In this document: one piece after another, positions 34,183-43,530 of the stretch
How positions within the stretch are numbered: position 1 is the first letter of the stretch
How the letters are laid out: each line of letters begins with the position of its first letter
DNA from: Roseovarius amoyensis
Lineage (GTDB): Bacteria; Pseudomonadota; Alphaproteobacteria; Rhodobacterales; Rhodobacteraceae
DNA: 64,000 nt
Assembly (NCBI RefSeq): GCF_003260265.1
Contig: NZ_QITQ01000019.1
Coordinates: 1-64,000 of the forward strand
Reading direction: 5' to 3'
The notes under the pieces: model-generated
The model's input: only the letters and a program-made list of their open reading frames with translations
Databases searched by the model: none
Told to the model about the DNA's origin: nothing
Position numbers and translations under genes: made by a program

Positions 34183-35541
34183 TCAAGGGTCTTGCACTTT
34201 GAATGGCCAATGGTTGAGACCCAGCGCCTTTAGGAATTCAGCTCTGAAGTGTTCAAGGGCACCGTCGTCTGCGTTGAAAGGGATCCAGTACTTGAAACCT
34301 GCCGCGTCGATTTCTTGCAGGTGAGGTAATTGATCGTCTGAAAGGTCATCCGTATTTCGAAAAATGTTTGCTTCCATGACGTCCCTAGATGGTTTTTTCG
34401 TTTCTAAGTTTGTGCCAAGTCGTGTGTCCCAACTGCCCATGATTTCGTTCATAGGAGCGATAGTTCCTAAACTATTCACCGCCGGAAAATCTGCTCCGGG
34501 AAAAGAAACTCCCCTAAGAGTAGCGAGGCCTAATGTAGTCCCTCCTGACCCATTATGTTGCAGAACTGGTCTGTTAAGTACGGCGTGGTCCAGCCTCGCC
34601 CCCGTTAGGTCTGTGGATAAGAAATGTGAAAAGTTAAGAAGCGATTTGCTCAGGATCACGCCCCTAAAGTTGGTCCGATGAAAGTTACAACCCTCAAGGC
34701 GGCAGCCAAACAGGATTGCACCAGCGAAGTTTCCTTTGCCAAAGCTTGCGTAGCTCAGGTCTGACTGGCGAAGGTCGAGCCGATATTCTTGTGCGCGCTC
34801 TTTCTCCAAAGCCTTGGCAGAGCGTCTACCGATAGCCGTCAGTGCCGTTTGGACGTCGCTTCTGATCTTGCCGTTTTTGTCTGGTTTATCTTTGGGCGCA
34901 AGGCTGCTGACCGGGGCGTTGTGGCGGATATAGGCGCAGAGGATTTCCATGATCTGCACATGGTCGCGGTCGCTGTCCTGCGCGATGCGTTCCAGCGCAT
35001 AGATCGCGCCGATGCGCACTTCTAGGTTGGGTTCGGTCTCAGTGAAGGGTTGCCATTCTGCCTCATCTACAATGTTCTCATGATCATCAAGCGGAATAGT
35101 TTCGCCTTGTCTGCGAATTCTGGTTCGCGAATACGCTTCACCGCCGTTTATTTCCGGTCTGGATGTCGAAATGGATTGTCCAATCCAGTTGACCGTCTTT
35201 TCCGCTCCCAGACCTTCTACCGCCTTGTTGATCCGGTCGGTGATGAGGCCCTGTTCCTGCACATCGACCGTCTTTTGCGCGACGATCGCCCGCCAGATCA
35301 CGAAGGGCGCGCCGATAATCGCCACGGCCACCGCGCCGGTGCCTAGCCCGGCGCCAGGTGTGTCCGGAAGGCCGAAGAATACCGCCTGGATCAGCACCAT
35401 GAACGCGGTGGTGATCGCAAGCAGGATCAGAAGGATTATCATCAGGCTGATCACTGGTCCCATCCAGCGTGCGACCTGATAGGCCGGGGTGCTGCGCATG
35501 CCCAGCCAGTCCAGAAGATCGGGTTTGTTGTCCTTGTTCAA
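34183..35541 (-). CDS. Membrane-anchored pentapeptide-repeat protein
   Basis: A 452-aa protein. It probably starts at TTG 35541, where GGAGGAGGG sits at good spacing; frames extending to 35619 lack support. Two transmembrane segments (about 29-52 and 68-87) precede a cytoplasmic region with a helical segment around 140-235, then pentapeptide-like repeats at about 255-330 (LRQSDLSYASFGKGNFAGA, CRLEGCNFHRTNFRGV). The final ~110 residues are unassigned. The 3' third is less GC-rich than the 5' third, suggesting a mosaic gene. Function unknown. Confidence 0.75.
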   Translation of the reverse strand: MNKDNKPDLLDWLGMRSTPAYQVARWMGPVISLMIILLILLAITTAFMVLIQAVFFGLPDTPGAGLGTGAVAVAIIGAPFVIWRAIVAQKTVDVQEQGLITDRINKAVEGLGAEKTVNWIGQSISTSRPEINGGEAYSRTRIRRQGETIPLDDHENIVDEAEWQPFTETEPNLEVRIGAIYALERIAQDSDRDHVQIMEILCAYIRHNAPVSSLAPKDKPDKNGKIRSDVQTALTAIGRRSAKALEKERAQEYRLDLRQSDLSYASFGKGNFAGAILFGCRLEGCNFHRTNFRGVILSKSLLNFSHFLSTDLTGARLDHAVLNRPVLQHNGSGGTTLGLATLRGVSFPGADFPAVNSLGTIAPMNEIMGSWDTRLGTNLETKKPSRDVMEANIFRNTDDLSDDQLPHLQEIDAAGFKYWIPFNADDGALEHFRAEFLKALGLNHWPFKVQDP

Positions 35542-35694
35542 CGGGCTGTTCCCTCCTCCTCGACGCAACTTAACCGCGATCCTGTCATAAGGCACGCCCC
35601 CTTGTGCGGTGCCGTGCAACGCGCCTTGGCGGGATGGCGTTGCCCGGCAATGTGGCGCCTTGCGCGCCCCGTTGAACTGTTACCCTTTCGCGCC

Positions 35695-35723
35695 TTGCAA
35701 ATGCACCGCCCGAACCTTAGGTT
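35695..35723 (+). promoter_or_regulatory. Candidate promoter of yajC-secDF
   Basis: TTGCAA at 35695-35700 and TAGGTT at 35718-35723 are 17 nt apart, 55 bp before the yajC start. Confidence 0.4.
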
Positions 35724-35777
35724 CGCGCAGAATTTCGCGGCCCCGGGCCGCCAGCCCAGCCACAAAGGAACGCGCGC

Positions 35778-36059
35778 ATGGATGCCATTGGCCAATTTCT
35801 TCCCCTCATTCTGATCTTTGCGATCATGTATTTCCTGCTGATCCGGCCTCAGCAGAAAAAACTGAAGGATCACAAGGCGATGGTCGAGGCGATGCGGCGC
35901 GGCGATCAGGTGGTCACCCAGGGTGGCCTGATCGGCAAGGTTGCCAAGGTCAAGGACGACGACGAGATCGAGGTCGAGCTTGCCCAGGGCGTCAAGGTGC
36001 GGGTGGTCAAGTCGACCATTGCCCAGGTGCTGTCCAAGACCGAGCCTGCCGAGGGCTGA
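35778..36059 (+). CDS. yajC: Preprotein translocase accessory subunit YajC
   Basis: A 93-aa protein with one N-terminal transmembrane segment (about 6-24), the family motif RPQQKKLKDHK directly after it, and the domain GDQVVTQGGLIGKV. It associates with SecDF at the Sec translocon. It is followed at 38 bp by secDF, the usual order. Confidence 0.95.
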   Translation: MDAIGQFLPLILIFAIMYFLLIRPQQKKLKDHKAMVEAMRRGDQVVTQGGLIGKVAKVKDDDEIEVELAQGVKVRVVKSTIAQVLSKTEPAEG

Positions 36060-36097
36060 TTCCGGCCCATCCAACGACCCAATAAAAAGGCTAAAAC

Positions 36098-38731
36098 ATG
36101 CTTCAGATCGACCTGTGGAAGCGGATTTCCATCTGGTTTCTGGTGGCGGTCGGGCTGCTGCTGGCGCTGCCAAACGCCTTTTATACAAGGGTCGAAACCC
36201 ACAACGACGCCGTCGCGGCGATAGAGGCGGGGGCAGAGGCCCCCAGCCTGGACGAAAAGGCCGCCTTGTGGCCGGACTGGCTGCCGTCCAGTCTGGTCAA
36301 CCTGGGGCTTGACCTGCGGGGCGGTGCGCACCTGTTGGCCGAGGTCAAGGTGCAGGACGTCTATGAGACGCGGATCGAGTCGATGTGGCCCGAAATCCGC
36401 GACCTGCTGCGCGAAGAGCGCGACCGCGTCGGGCCGATCCGGCTGCAGGGCGTGCAGGACGGCGTGCTGCGGGTGGGGCTGGTCGAAAAACCTGACGAAA
36501 TCGAATATGCCGCCTCGCTGGTGCGGGGGCTGGCGCGGCCGGTGACCAGTCTGACTGGCGTTAATGCCTCGGATATCGAGGTCGCAACTGATGGCGCCAA
36601 CATTCTGGTAACTCTCAGCGAGGCCGAAAAGCGCGCCACCGACGAACGCACCCTGCGCCAGGCGCTGGAAATCGTGCGCCGCCGCATCGACGAGGTGGGC
36701 ACCCGCGAGCCCACCATTCAGCGCCAGGGCAGCGACCGTATCCTGATCCAGGTGCCCGGCATCGGCAGCGCCGCCGAGCTGAAGGAAATCATCGGCACCA
36801 CCGCGCAGCTGACGTTTCAGCCGGTGGTGGGGCGCACCACCAACCCGGATGAGCGCGCGGGCCCCGGAAACGAGGTGGTGCCGTCGCTGGACGAGGAAGG
36901 TGTTTATTACATCCTCGAAACCGCGCCGGTGGTGAGCGGCGAGGAACTGGTCGATGCACAGCCCGATTTCGACCAGAATGGCCGCCCGGCGGTGGCGTTC
37001 CGTTTCAATCCCACGGGCGCACGCAAGTTCGGCGATTATACTGGCGAGAACATCGGCAACCCCTTTGCCATCGTGCTGGATAATGAGGTTATCAGCGCGC
37101 CGGTGATCCAGGCCCATATCGCCGGTGGTTCGGGCATCATCACCGGGCGGTTCACCGTCGAGGAAAGCACCCAGCTGGCGGTGCTGCTGCGCGCGGGCGC
37201 GCTGCCTGCCGGGCTGGAGTTTCTTGAGGAACGTACCATCGGGCCAGAATTGGGCGCCGACAGCATCGAAGCCGGCAAGATCGCCTGTATAGCTGCCTTT
37301 GCGCTGGTGCTGGTGTTCATGTTCGCGGCCTATGGCCTGTTCGGGCTGTTTGCCAATATCGCGCTGATCATCAACGTCGGGCTTATCTTTGGTCTGCTCA
37401 GTGTCATAGGCGCCACGCTGACGCTGCCGGGCATCGCCGGGATCGTGCTGACCATCGGCATGGCGGTGGATGCCAACGTGCTGATATTCGAGCGCATCCG
37501 CGAGGAAATGCGCACCGCGCGCGGCCCCGCCCGCGCCATCGAGCTGGGCTATGAGCGGGCGCTGAGTTCGATCGCGGACGCCAATATCACCACCTTCATC
37601 ACCGCGATGATCCTGTTCGTCATGGGCAGCGGCCCGGTCAGGGGCTTTTCCATCACCCTGGGGCTGGGGATCATCACCTCGGTATTCACGGCGATCTATG
37701 TCACCCGCCTGCTGGTGGTGATGTGGTTCGAACGCAAGCGACCCAAGACGGTGCTGCAGGGGCGCACGCTGCGGCTCGTGCCTGGGCAGACCAGCTTTGA
37801 TTTCTTCCGCCGCTGGAAGATCTGGCTGGGCATTTCGGGTGTGTTGATCGTGGTCGCGATCGGGTCGTTCCTGATGCAGGGGCTGAACTACGGCATCGAT
37901 TTCCGCGGCGGGACCACCATCCGCACCGAAAGCGCGCAGGCGGTCGATATCGGCACCTACCGCGACGCGATTCAGCCGCTGGGGCTGGGCGATATCTCGA
38001 TCACCGAGGTGTTCGACCCCACCTTCGGCCCCGACAAGAACGTCACCATGATCAGGGTGCAGGCGCAGGACGAACAAGAGGCCGTATCGGCCGACATCAT
38101 CGCCCGGATCGAGTCAGAGCTGCAAAAGGCCATACCGGACGTCGCCTTTACATCCGTCGAAAGCGTCGGGCCCAAGGTTTCGGGTGAGCTGATCCAGACC
38201 GCGGCGATTGCGGTGATCCTGGCCATCGGGGCGGTGCTGATCTATATCTGGCTGCGGTTCGAATGGCAGTTCGCGGTCGGTGCGGTGGTGGCGCTGGTGC
38301 ATGACGTGGCGCTGACCATCGGTATCTTTTCCGAGCTTCAGATACAGTTTGACCTGGCCATCATCGCGGCCTTGCTGACCATCGTCGGCTATTCGCTGAA
38401 CGATACAGTCGTGGTCTTTGACCGCGTGCGCGAGAACCTGCGCAAGTACAAGAAGATCACGCTGTCAGAGGTGCTGAACATTTCGATCAACGAGACGCTG
38501 AGCCGGACCACCATGACCTCGGTCACCACGCTGCTGGCGCTGGTGGCGCTCTATTTCCTGGGCGGCGACGTCATTCGCGGGTTCGTATTCGCGATGATCT
38601 GGGGTGTGATCGTGGGGACCTATTCGTCGGTCTTCGTGGCCAGCACCATGTTGTTGTGGCTGGGGGTCAAGCGCGACTGGTCGAAAACCAACGCCAGCGC
38701 CGGCACGCAGTTCGGCGATATCGATGCCTGA
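36098..38731 (+). CDS. secDF: Protein translocase subunit SecDF (fused SecD and SecF)
   Basis: One 877-aa frame carries SecD (about 1-555) and SecF (about 565-877). The SecD signature NLGLDLRGGAHLL is near residue 68 and the SecF counterpart LNYGIDFRGGTTI near 596; each half has a six-helix bundle, with VLDNEVISAPVI and VGYSLNDTVVVFDRVREN visible. It uses the proton gradient to help pull proteins across the inner membrane. No frameshift or stop separates the halves, so this is a true fusion, as in Bacillus, instead of separate secD and secF. Confidence 0.95.
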   Translation: MLQIDLWKRISIWFLVAVGLLLALPNAFYTRVETHNDAVAAIEAGAEAPSLDEKAALWPDWLPSSLVNLGLDLRGGAHLLAEVKVQDVYETRIESMWPEIRDLLREERDRVGPIRLQGVQDGVLRVGLVEKPDEIEYAASLVRGLARPVTSLTGVNASDIEVATDGANILVTLSEAEKRATDERTLRQALEIVRRRIDEVGTREPTIQRQGSDRILIQVPGIGSAAELKEIIGTTAQLTFQPVVGRTTNPDERAGPGNEVVPSLDEEGVYYILETAPVVSGEELVDAQPDFDQNGRPAVAFRFNPTGARKFGDYTGENIGNPFAIVLDNEVISAPVIQAHIAGGSGIITGRFTVEESTQLAVLLRAGALPAGLEFLEERTIGPELGADSIEAGKIACIAAFALVLVFMFAAYGLFGLFANIALIINVGLIFGLLSVIGATLTLPGIAGIVLTIGMAVDANVLIFERIREEMRTARGPARAIELGYERALSSIADANITTFITAMILFVMGSGPVRGFSITLGLGIITSVFTAIYVTRLLVVMWFERKRPKTVLQGRTLRLVPGQTSFDFFRRWKIWLGISGVLIVVAIGSFLMQGLNYGIDFRGGTTIRTESAQAVDIGTYRDAIQPLGLGDISITEVFDPTFGPDKNVTMIRVQAQDEQEAVSADIIARIESELQKAIPDVAFTSVESVGPKVSGELIQTAAIAVILAIGAVLIYIWLRFEWQFAVGAVVALVHDVALTIGIFSELQIQFDLAIIAALLTIVGYSLNDTVVVFDRVRENLRKYKKITLSEVLNISINETLSRTTMTSVTTLLALVALYFLGGDVIRGFVFAMIWGVIVGTYSSVFVASTMLLWLGVKRDWSKTNASAGTQFGDIDA

Positions 38732-38774
38732 CGGCATGCTTGTTGCTGCCGGGCGGGTCTGACAGGGTAGGGCC

Positions 38775-39128
38775 ATGCAACTGCATGAGATCAGGTTCGA
38801 CGCCGCGACCCCGATCGACGGCTACGGCGCGGGGTTTTTCCGCATCGGCGGCCAGGTGATCGAGGGGGCGGTGCTGGTCACCGCCGCCGGCGCCCGCGTC
38901 TGGGGCGGGTTCGAGGATATCGACCCGCTGCTGGCGCTGATGGATGACATCGACGTGCTGTTCCTGGGCACCGGGGCCGAGACGGCCCACCCGCCCGCCG
39001 CGCTGCGAGCGCGGCTGGAAGAGGCGGGATTGGGCGTCGAGGCGATGAATTCGCCCGCTGCCTGCCGCACCTACAACGTGCTGCTTGCCGAGGGCCGGCG
39101 CGTCGCGGTGGCGCTGTTGCCGGTCTGA
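38775..39128 (+). CDS. Mth938-like domain (DUF498) protein
   Basis: A 117-aa cytosolic protein of the Mth938-like fold with family segments YGAGFFRIGG, VLFLGTGAETAHPP and GLGVEAMNSPAACRTYNVLL. Related proteins include the mitochondrial complex I assembly factor NDUFAF3, where secDF and this gene are often neighbours in alphaproteobacteria. Its role in bacteria is not established. Confidence 0.88.
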   Translation: MQLHEIRFDAATPIDGYGAGFFRIGGQVIEGAVLVTAAGARVWGGFEDIDPLLALMDDIDVLFLGTGAETAHPPAALRARLEEAGLGVEAMNSPAACRTYNVLLAEGRRVAVALLPV

Positions 39129-39196
39129 TCGGCCCGTGCGCCGGGGCATGCCCGTTCCCGCTTTCCCGTCACCCCCCTTTGCGCTAAGGGATCGCC

Positions 39197-39814
39197 ATGA
39201 CGCTTGAGGTTTCCGATCTGGCCGTCGCGCGGGGCGGGGTGCGTGTGCTTGAGGGGGTGTCGTTCGCGCTGCCGCCGGGGCGGGCGCTGGTGCTGCGCGG
39301 ACCCAACGGGATCGGCAAGACGACGTTGTTGCGCACGGTGGCGGGCTTGCAGCCGCCGCTGGCGGGCACGGTGCGCTCGGAACCCGAAACACTGATCTAT
39401 GCCGGCCATGCCGACGGGATCAAGGCCACGCTGAGCGTTGCCGAAAACCTGAGCTTTTGGGCGCAGGTCTTTGGCAAGTCGGACATTTCGCAGGCGCTCG
39501 ACGCCTTTGCCCTGGCACCGTTGGCCGATCGCCCTGCGGGGATGCTGTCGGCGGGGCAAAAACGCCGGCTGGGGCTGGCGCGGCTGCTGGTGACGGGGCG
39601 GCGGGTGTGGCTGCTGGATGAACCCACTGTTTCGCTCGACCGCGACGCGGTGGCGATGTTCGCCGATGCGGTGGCGGCGCACCTGGCAGGTGGCGGTGCG
39701 GCCCTGCTGGCCACGCATATCGAGCTGGGGCTCGATGATGCAACAGTGTTGGACCTGGGCCCGTTTCGCGCGCGACCAGCCGAGCTGGACGATTTTGACG
39801 AGGCGTTCTTGTGA
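39197..39814 (+). CDS. ccmA: Heme exporter ATP-binding protein CcmA
   Basis: A 205-aa ATPase with Walker [10 protein letters not shown], signature [15 protein letters not shown] and Walker B VWLLDEP. With CcmB it powers release of heme-loaded CcmE from CcmC in cytochrome c maturation. Its stop overlaps the ccmB start as GTGA. Confidence 0.93.
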   Translation: MTLEVSDLAVARGGVRVLEGVSFALPPGRALVLRGPNGIGKTTLLRTVAGLQPPLAGTVRSEPETLIYAGHADGIKATLSVAENLSFWAQVFGKSDISQALDAFALAPLADRPAGMLSAGQKRRLGLARLLVTGRRVWLLDEPTVSLDRDAVAMFADAVAAHLAGGGAALLATHIELGLDDATVLDLGPFRARPAELDDFDEAFL

Positions 39815-40467
39815 TCGCGCTGCTGGCACGCGATCTGCGCCTTGCGGTGCGGGCTGGCGGGGGCTTTGGCCTTGGCCTGGCCTTTTTCCTGATCGTGGTG
39901 ACGCTGGTGCCCTTTGGGGTGGGGCCGCGCACGCAACTGCTGGCCGCCATCGCGCCCGGCATATTGTGGCTGGGCGCCTTGCTGGCCTGCCTGCTGTCGC
40001 TCGACCGCATATTCGCTCTGGATTGGGAGGATGGCAGCCTGGACCTGCTGGCCACCGCGCCCCTGCCGATGGAGGGGGCTGTCAGCGTCAAGGCGCTGGC
40101 GCATTGGCTGACGACGGGGCTGCCGCTGGTGCTGGCCTCGCCGGTCTTTGCCCTGCTGCTGAGCCTGCCCGCCGCAGGCTACGGCCCGATGGTTCTGTCG
40201 CTGCTGCTGGGCACCCCGGCGCTGAGCGTGATCGGCACCTTCGGCGCGGCGCTGACTGTGGGGCTGAAACGGGGCGGGTTGCTGTTGTCGCTGCTGGTGC
40301 TGCCGCTTTATATGCCGACGCTGATCTTCGGGGCCGAAATGGCCCGGCGTGGCGCCGAGGGGCTGGACTATTCCACGCCGCTGTTGATGCTGGCCGGTAT
40401 CACCTGCGGCACGATCGCGCTTTTGCCTTTTGCATCGGCTGCGGTATTGAGGATCAATCTGCGATGA
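39811..40467 (+). CDS. ccmB: Heme exporter membrane protein CcmB
   Basis: A 218-aa protein with six transmembrane segments and a GTG start coupled to ccmA. Family signatures are [13 protein letters not shown] and [11 protein letters not shown]. It is the membrane partner of CcmA. Confidence 0.93.
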   Translation: MIALLARDLRLAVRAGGGFGLGLAFFLIVVTLVPFGVGPRTQLLAAIAPGILWLGALLACLLSLDRIFALDWEDGSLDLLATAPLPMEGAVSVKALAHWLTTGLPLVLASPVFALLLSLPAAGYGPMVLSLLLGTPALSVIGTFGAALTVGLKRGGLLLSLLVLPLYMPTLIFGAEMARRGAEGLDYSTPLLMLAGITCGTIALLPFASAAVLRINLR

Positions 40468-40483
40468 GGGCGGGAATGCGGGC

Positions 40484-41221
40484 ATGAACTTCAACGCGTT
40501 GTGGCAATACGCCAACCCGAAGAAATTCATCGAGACCACCGACCGGGTGCTGCCCGCGATTTCGGTTCTCGCCGGGCTTTGCATGGTTGCGGGGCTGATC
40601 TGGGGTTTCTTTTTCACGCCTGAGGATTACCGCCAGGGATCGACCGTCAAGATCATCTATCTGCACGTGCCCTCGGCGCTGATGGCGATCAATATCTGGC
40701 TGATGATGCTGGTCACCTCGCTGGTGTGGATCGTGCGACGCCACCATGTCAGCGCGCTGGCGGCCCGGGCCGCCGCGCCCATCGGCATGGTGATGACGGT
40801 GATCGCGCTGGTCACCGGCGCAATCTGGGGCCAGCCGATGTGGGGCACCTGGTGGGCGTGGGACCCGAGGCTGACCTCGTTCCTGATCCTGTTCCTGTTC
40901 TACCTGGGCTATATTGCCCTGTGGAGCGCGATAGAAAACGATGACACCGCAGCCGACCTGACCGCGATATTGTGCCTTGTCGGGTCGGTATTCGCGCTGC
41001 TCAGCCGCTACGCGGTGAATTTCTGGAACCAGGGGCTGCACCAGGGGGCCTCGCTCAGCCTGGACAGAGAGGAAAACGTGGCAGACGTGTTCTGGTATCC
41101 GCTGGTGGTGACGATGGCAGGGTTCGTGCTGTTCTTTGTCGCGCTGGTGATCCTGCGCACGCAGACCGAGATCCGCGCCCGCCGGATGCGCGCGCTGCTG
41201 GCGAGGGAGCGGATGGGATGA
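40484..41221 (+). CDS. ccmC: Heme-handling protein CcmC
   Basis: A 245-aa membrane protein with the tryptophan-rich heme-handling motif WGTWWAWDPRLTS near residue 122 and conserved histidines before and after it (YLHVPSALMA near 63, LHQGASLS near 186). It loads heme onto CcmE. Its stop overlaps the ccmD start. Confidence 0.95.
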   Translation: MNFNALWQYANPKKFIETTDRVLPAISVLAGLCMVAGLIWGFFFTPEDYRQGSTVKIIYLHVPSALMAINIWLMMLVTSLVWIVRRHHVSALAARAAAPIGMVMTVIALVTGAIWGQPMWGTWWAWDPRLTSFLILFLFYLGYIALWSAIENDDTAADLTAILCLVGSVFALLSRYAVNFWNQGLHQGASLSLDREENVADVFWYPLVVTMAGFVLFFVALVILRTQTEIRARRMRALLARERMG

Positions 41222-41376
41222 TGCCGGATCTGGGAAAATACGCCGAGGCGGTGCTGTCGTCCTATGCCGTGTCGCTGCTGCTGCTGGTGGTGCTGACCGT
41301 GGCCAGCGTCCGCCGCGCGCGCCGGGTCAGGAAAGAGTTGCAGGATATCGAAGGAAAGATGAGAAAAGATGGCTAG
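41218..41376 (+). CDS. ccmD: Heme exporter small subunit CcmD
   Basis: A 52-aa protein with one transmembrane helix (YAVSLLLLVVLTVASV, about residues 16-31) and a basic cytoplasmic tail, as usual for CcmD. It starts at the first of two adjacent ATGs that overlap the ccmC stop. Its last codons, GAT GGC TAG, form the octamer ATGGCTAG that recurs as the start of ccmG 239 bp further on. Confidence 0.88.
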   Translation: MMPDLGKYAEAVLSSYAVSLLLLVVLTVASVRRARRVRKELQDIEGKMRKDG

Positions 41377-41607
41377 TCATCTGACTCTCGAATTCGCGAC
41401 ATTGACCAGTTTCTACCGGATCGCTTGCGATCCGGTTCGCGCCCGACCCCGCCCCCCAGGGCGGGCGCGAAACGATCGATACCTTTCAAGCTGTTGCACA
41501 GTCTTTCACAACTGCGCCGTTGTTCCGGGTTCAGCGGCGCCCACCCTCGGGGCCGGGCGCGAACCTCTGTTGCGCCCAGATTTCAATGTATCGAACTAGG
41601 AATCCAC
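41377..41607. mobile_element. 231-bp structured insertion between ccmD and ccmG with 8-bp target duplication
   Basis: ATGGCTAG at 41369-41376 (ccmD end) is repeated at 41608-41615 (ccmG start). Removing the insert restores a direct ccmD-ccmG overlap, the arrangement expected in this cluster. Imperfect terminal repeats TTCGCGACATTGA (41393-41405) and, inverted, TTCGATACATTGA (41583-41595) match at 11 of 13 positions. Inside are a perfect hairpin with 10-bp arms ACCGGATCGC (41415-41436) and an overlapping pair TTCGCGCCC/GGGCGCGAA (41436-41471). No ORF of note. It fits a MITE-type non-autonomous element; it also supplies the AGGA before ccmG. Confidence 0.75.
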
Positions 41608-42153
41608 ATGGCTAGGGTATCGCCACTGATGATCGCGCCGCCGCTGATATTCGCGGCTCTTGCGGCGCTCTTTTTCTTCGGGATGCAGCGTGACAATCCC
41701 GACGACCTGCCCTCGACCTTCATCGGGCGCGAGGCCCCGCCGGTGCCTGCGGCCAGCCTGCCGGGGCGCGAGGGGTTCAATGATGCCGACCTGCGCGCGG
41801 GCGAGGTGAGCGTGGTCAATTTCTGGGCCAGCTGGTGCCCGCCCTGCCGCGCCGAGCACCCCACGCTGCACCGCCTGAGCGAAGAGGGCATTCGCCTTTA
41901 TGGCGTCAATTTCAAGGATGCCGAGGCCCAGGCCAACGGCTATCTCGATGATGACGGCAACCCCTTTGCCGGCATCGCCTTTGACCCGAGCGGGCGCGCG
42001 GCCATCGAATGGGGCGTGACCGGCCCGCCCGAGACCTTCATCATCGGGGGCGACGGCACCGTGCTTTACAAGTTCATCGGCCCGCTGGTGGGCGACGATT
42101 ACGAGCAGCGATTCCGCCCCGAACTGGACAAGGCGCTGAAAGCGTCCCCGTAA
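41608..42153 (+). CDS. ccmG: Thiol:disulfide interchange protein CcmG/DsbE
   Basis: A 181-aa periplasmic thioredoxin-like protein with an N-terminal membrane anchor (about 8-25) and the active site Cys77-Cys80 in WASWCPPCR, plus GVTGPPETFII with the cis-proline. It keeps apocytochrome c cysteines reduced for heme attachment. The start at 41608 has AGGA at 8 nt that derives from the inserted element; longer frames only run through the insert. Confidence 0.93.
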   Translation: MARVSPLMIAPPLIFAALAALFFFGMQRDNPDDLPSTFIGREAPPVPAASLPGREGFNDADLRAGEVSVVNFWASWCPPCRAEHPTLHRLSEEGIRLYGVNFKDAEAQANGYLDDDGNPFAGIAFDPSGRAAIEWGVTGPPETFIIGGDGTVLYKFIGPLVGDDYEQRFRPELDKALKASP

Positions 42154-42237
42154 GCGGCGCGCTTGCGCCCGCGCGGCGGGATTGATATCTGCCCGGGGTA
42201 ATCCCAAGTAATTCCGTCAGACAGCAATGAGGCCCAG

Positions 42238-43338
42238 TTGAGCGCAGCCCCCCCCAGACTCGAAGTCAGGCACCTGATGCGCCGCTATGGCGGGCGCGTG
42301 GTGGTCGATGATGTGTCGCTGCAGGTGCATCCGGGGCAGGTGACCTGCCTGCTGGGGCCGTCGGGCTGCGGCAAGTCGACGACGCTGCGCATGATCGCCG
42401 GGGTCGAGATGCAGGACAGCGGCGAAATCTGGGTCGATGGCAAGCTGGTCTGCGACACGATTTTCCGCATCCCGCCCGAGCGGCGCAACATTGGCCTGAT
42501 GTTCCAGGATTTCGCGTTGTTCCCGCACCTGCGGGTTAGCGAGAACGTGGGTTTCGGCCTGTCCGGCGACAAGGCGACGGTGGAACGGCGGGTGCGCGAC
42601 CTGCTGGAACGGGTGGGGCTGGGGCAATATTACAGCGCCTATCCGCATGAATTGTCGGGCGGCGAACAGCAGCGCGTCGCTCTGGCGCGGGCGTTGGCGC
42701 CAGGGCCGTCGATCATGCTGATGGACGAGCCGTTTTCGGGCCTCGACAACCGGTTGCGCGACGGCATCCGCGACGAGACGCTGGAAATCCTGCGCGAACA
42801 GGACACCGCCGTGCTGCTGGTCACGCACGAGCCCGAAGAGGCAATGCGCATGGCCGACAAGATTGCGCTGATGCGCAACGGGCAGATCGTGCAGGAGGGC
42901 GCGCCCTACAACATCTACAACGCGCCGGCCGACCGGGACGCGGTGGCGTTCTTCAGCGATATCAACGTGATCCGCGGCCGCGTGCATGGATCGCTGGTGG
43001 AAACCGCCTTTGGCCAGTTCCTGGCGCCGGGCGTGCATGAGGGCAACGAGGTCGACATCGTGATCCGCCCCCAGCACGTCAAGCTGGACTTTGACCGCAA
43101 CGGGCGTGGCCCCGATCCAACCATCGAGATGGGCACACCGGCGCGCGGGGTGGTCAAGCGCGCGCGGTTCCTGGGGTCTGAAAGCCTGGTGGAATTCCGC
43201 ATGGATTACGACGGCTCGATCTTCAAGGTGACGGTGCCGAATGTGTTCCTGCCTGCCAAGGGCAAGCCGATGTGGCTGATGATCCGGCGCGACAAGTGTT
43301 TCCTGTTTCCGCTGGGTGGAAGACGGCTGAACTCATGA
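42238..43338 (+). CDS. Fe3+/polyamine-type ABC transporter ATP-binding protein
   Basis: A 366-aa ATPase with Walker A GPSGCGKST, signature LSGGEQQR and Walker B IMLMDEPFSGLD, and a C-terminal TOBE-type region (VDIVIRPQHVKLDF). It resembles FbpC-like iron importers. It starts with TTG preceded by GAGGC. No permease or binding-protein gene is adjacent; instead a broken SDR gene follows with ATGA overlap. It may serve permeases encoded elsewhere, or be what remains of an operon. Confidence 0.85.
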   Translation: MSAAPPRLEVRHLMRRYGGRVVVDDVSLQVHPGQVTCLLGPSGCGKSTTLRMIAGVEMQDSGEIWVDGKLVCDTIFRIPPERRNIGLMFQDFALFPHLRVSENVGFGLSGDKATVERRVRDLLERVGLGQYYSAYPHELSGGEQQRVALARALAPGPSIMLMDEPFSGLDNRLRDGIRDETLEILREQDTAVLLVTHEPEEAMRMADKIALMRNGQIVQEGAPYNIYNAPADRDAVAFFSDINVIRGRVHGSLVETAFGQFLAPGVHEGNEVDIVIRPQHVKLDFDRNGRGPDPTIEMGTPARGVVKRARFLGSESLVEFRMDYDGSIFKVTVPNVFLPAKGKPMWLMIRRDKCFLFPLGGRRLNS

Positions 43339-43530
43339 GCTTGCAGGGGCGTCGCGCGCTGGTCAGGGGCGGGGCCGGGGGCATCGGCGTGGCCTGCGTC
43401 CGCGACCTGGCAGAGGCGGGGGCCGAGGTGGTGGCGCAGGGCTAGGGGCAGATCATTACGCTGGGTTCGGTCAACGGCCAGATCGCCAATGCCGGGCGCG
43501 CCACGATGCCGTCGCTGTCAGTCAGGGTGC
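43335..43530 (+). pseudogene. Short-chain dehydrogenase remnant with internal deletion
   Basis: The frame begins with the SDR nucleotide-binding start (RRALVRGGAGGIGVACV) and reaches TAG at 43443-43445 after 36 codons. In the same frame beyond the stop comes QIITLGSVNGQIANAGRATM, the SDR region just before the active-site Tyr. About 100 residues between are missing and the C-terminal half is gone. ATGA overlap with the ABC gene suggests they were once one operon. Confidence 0.75.

Noticed and set aside
35906..38077. 723-codon minus-strand frame over secDF
   Set aside because: Antisense to secDF, with no family signature.
43335..43338. Treating the SDR start after the ABC ATPase as a complete small gene
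   Set aside because: It stops after 36 codons, and the SDR sequence resumes in frame past the stop, so it is a pseudogene.
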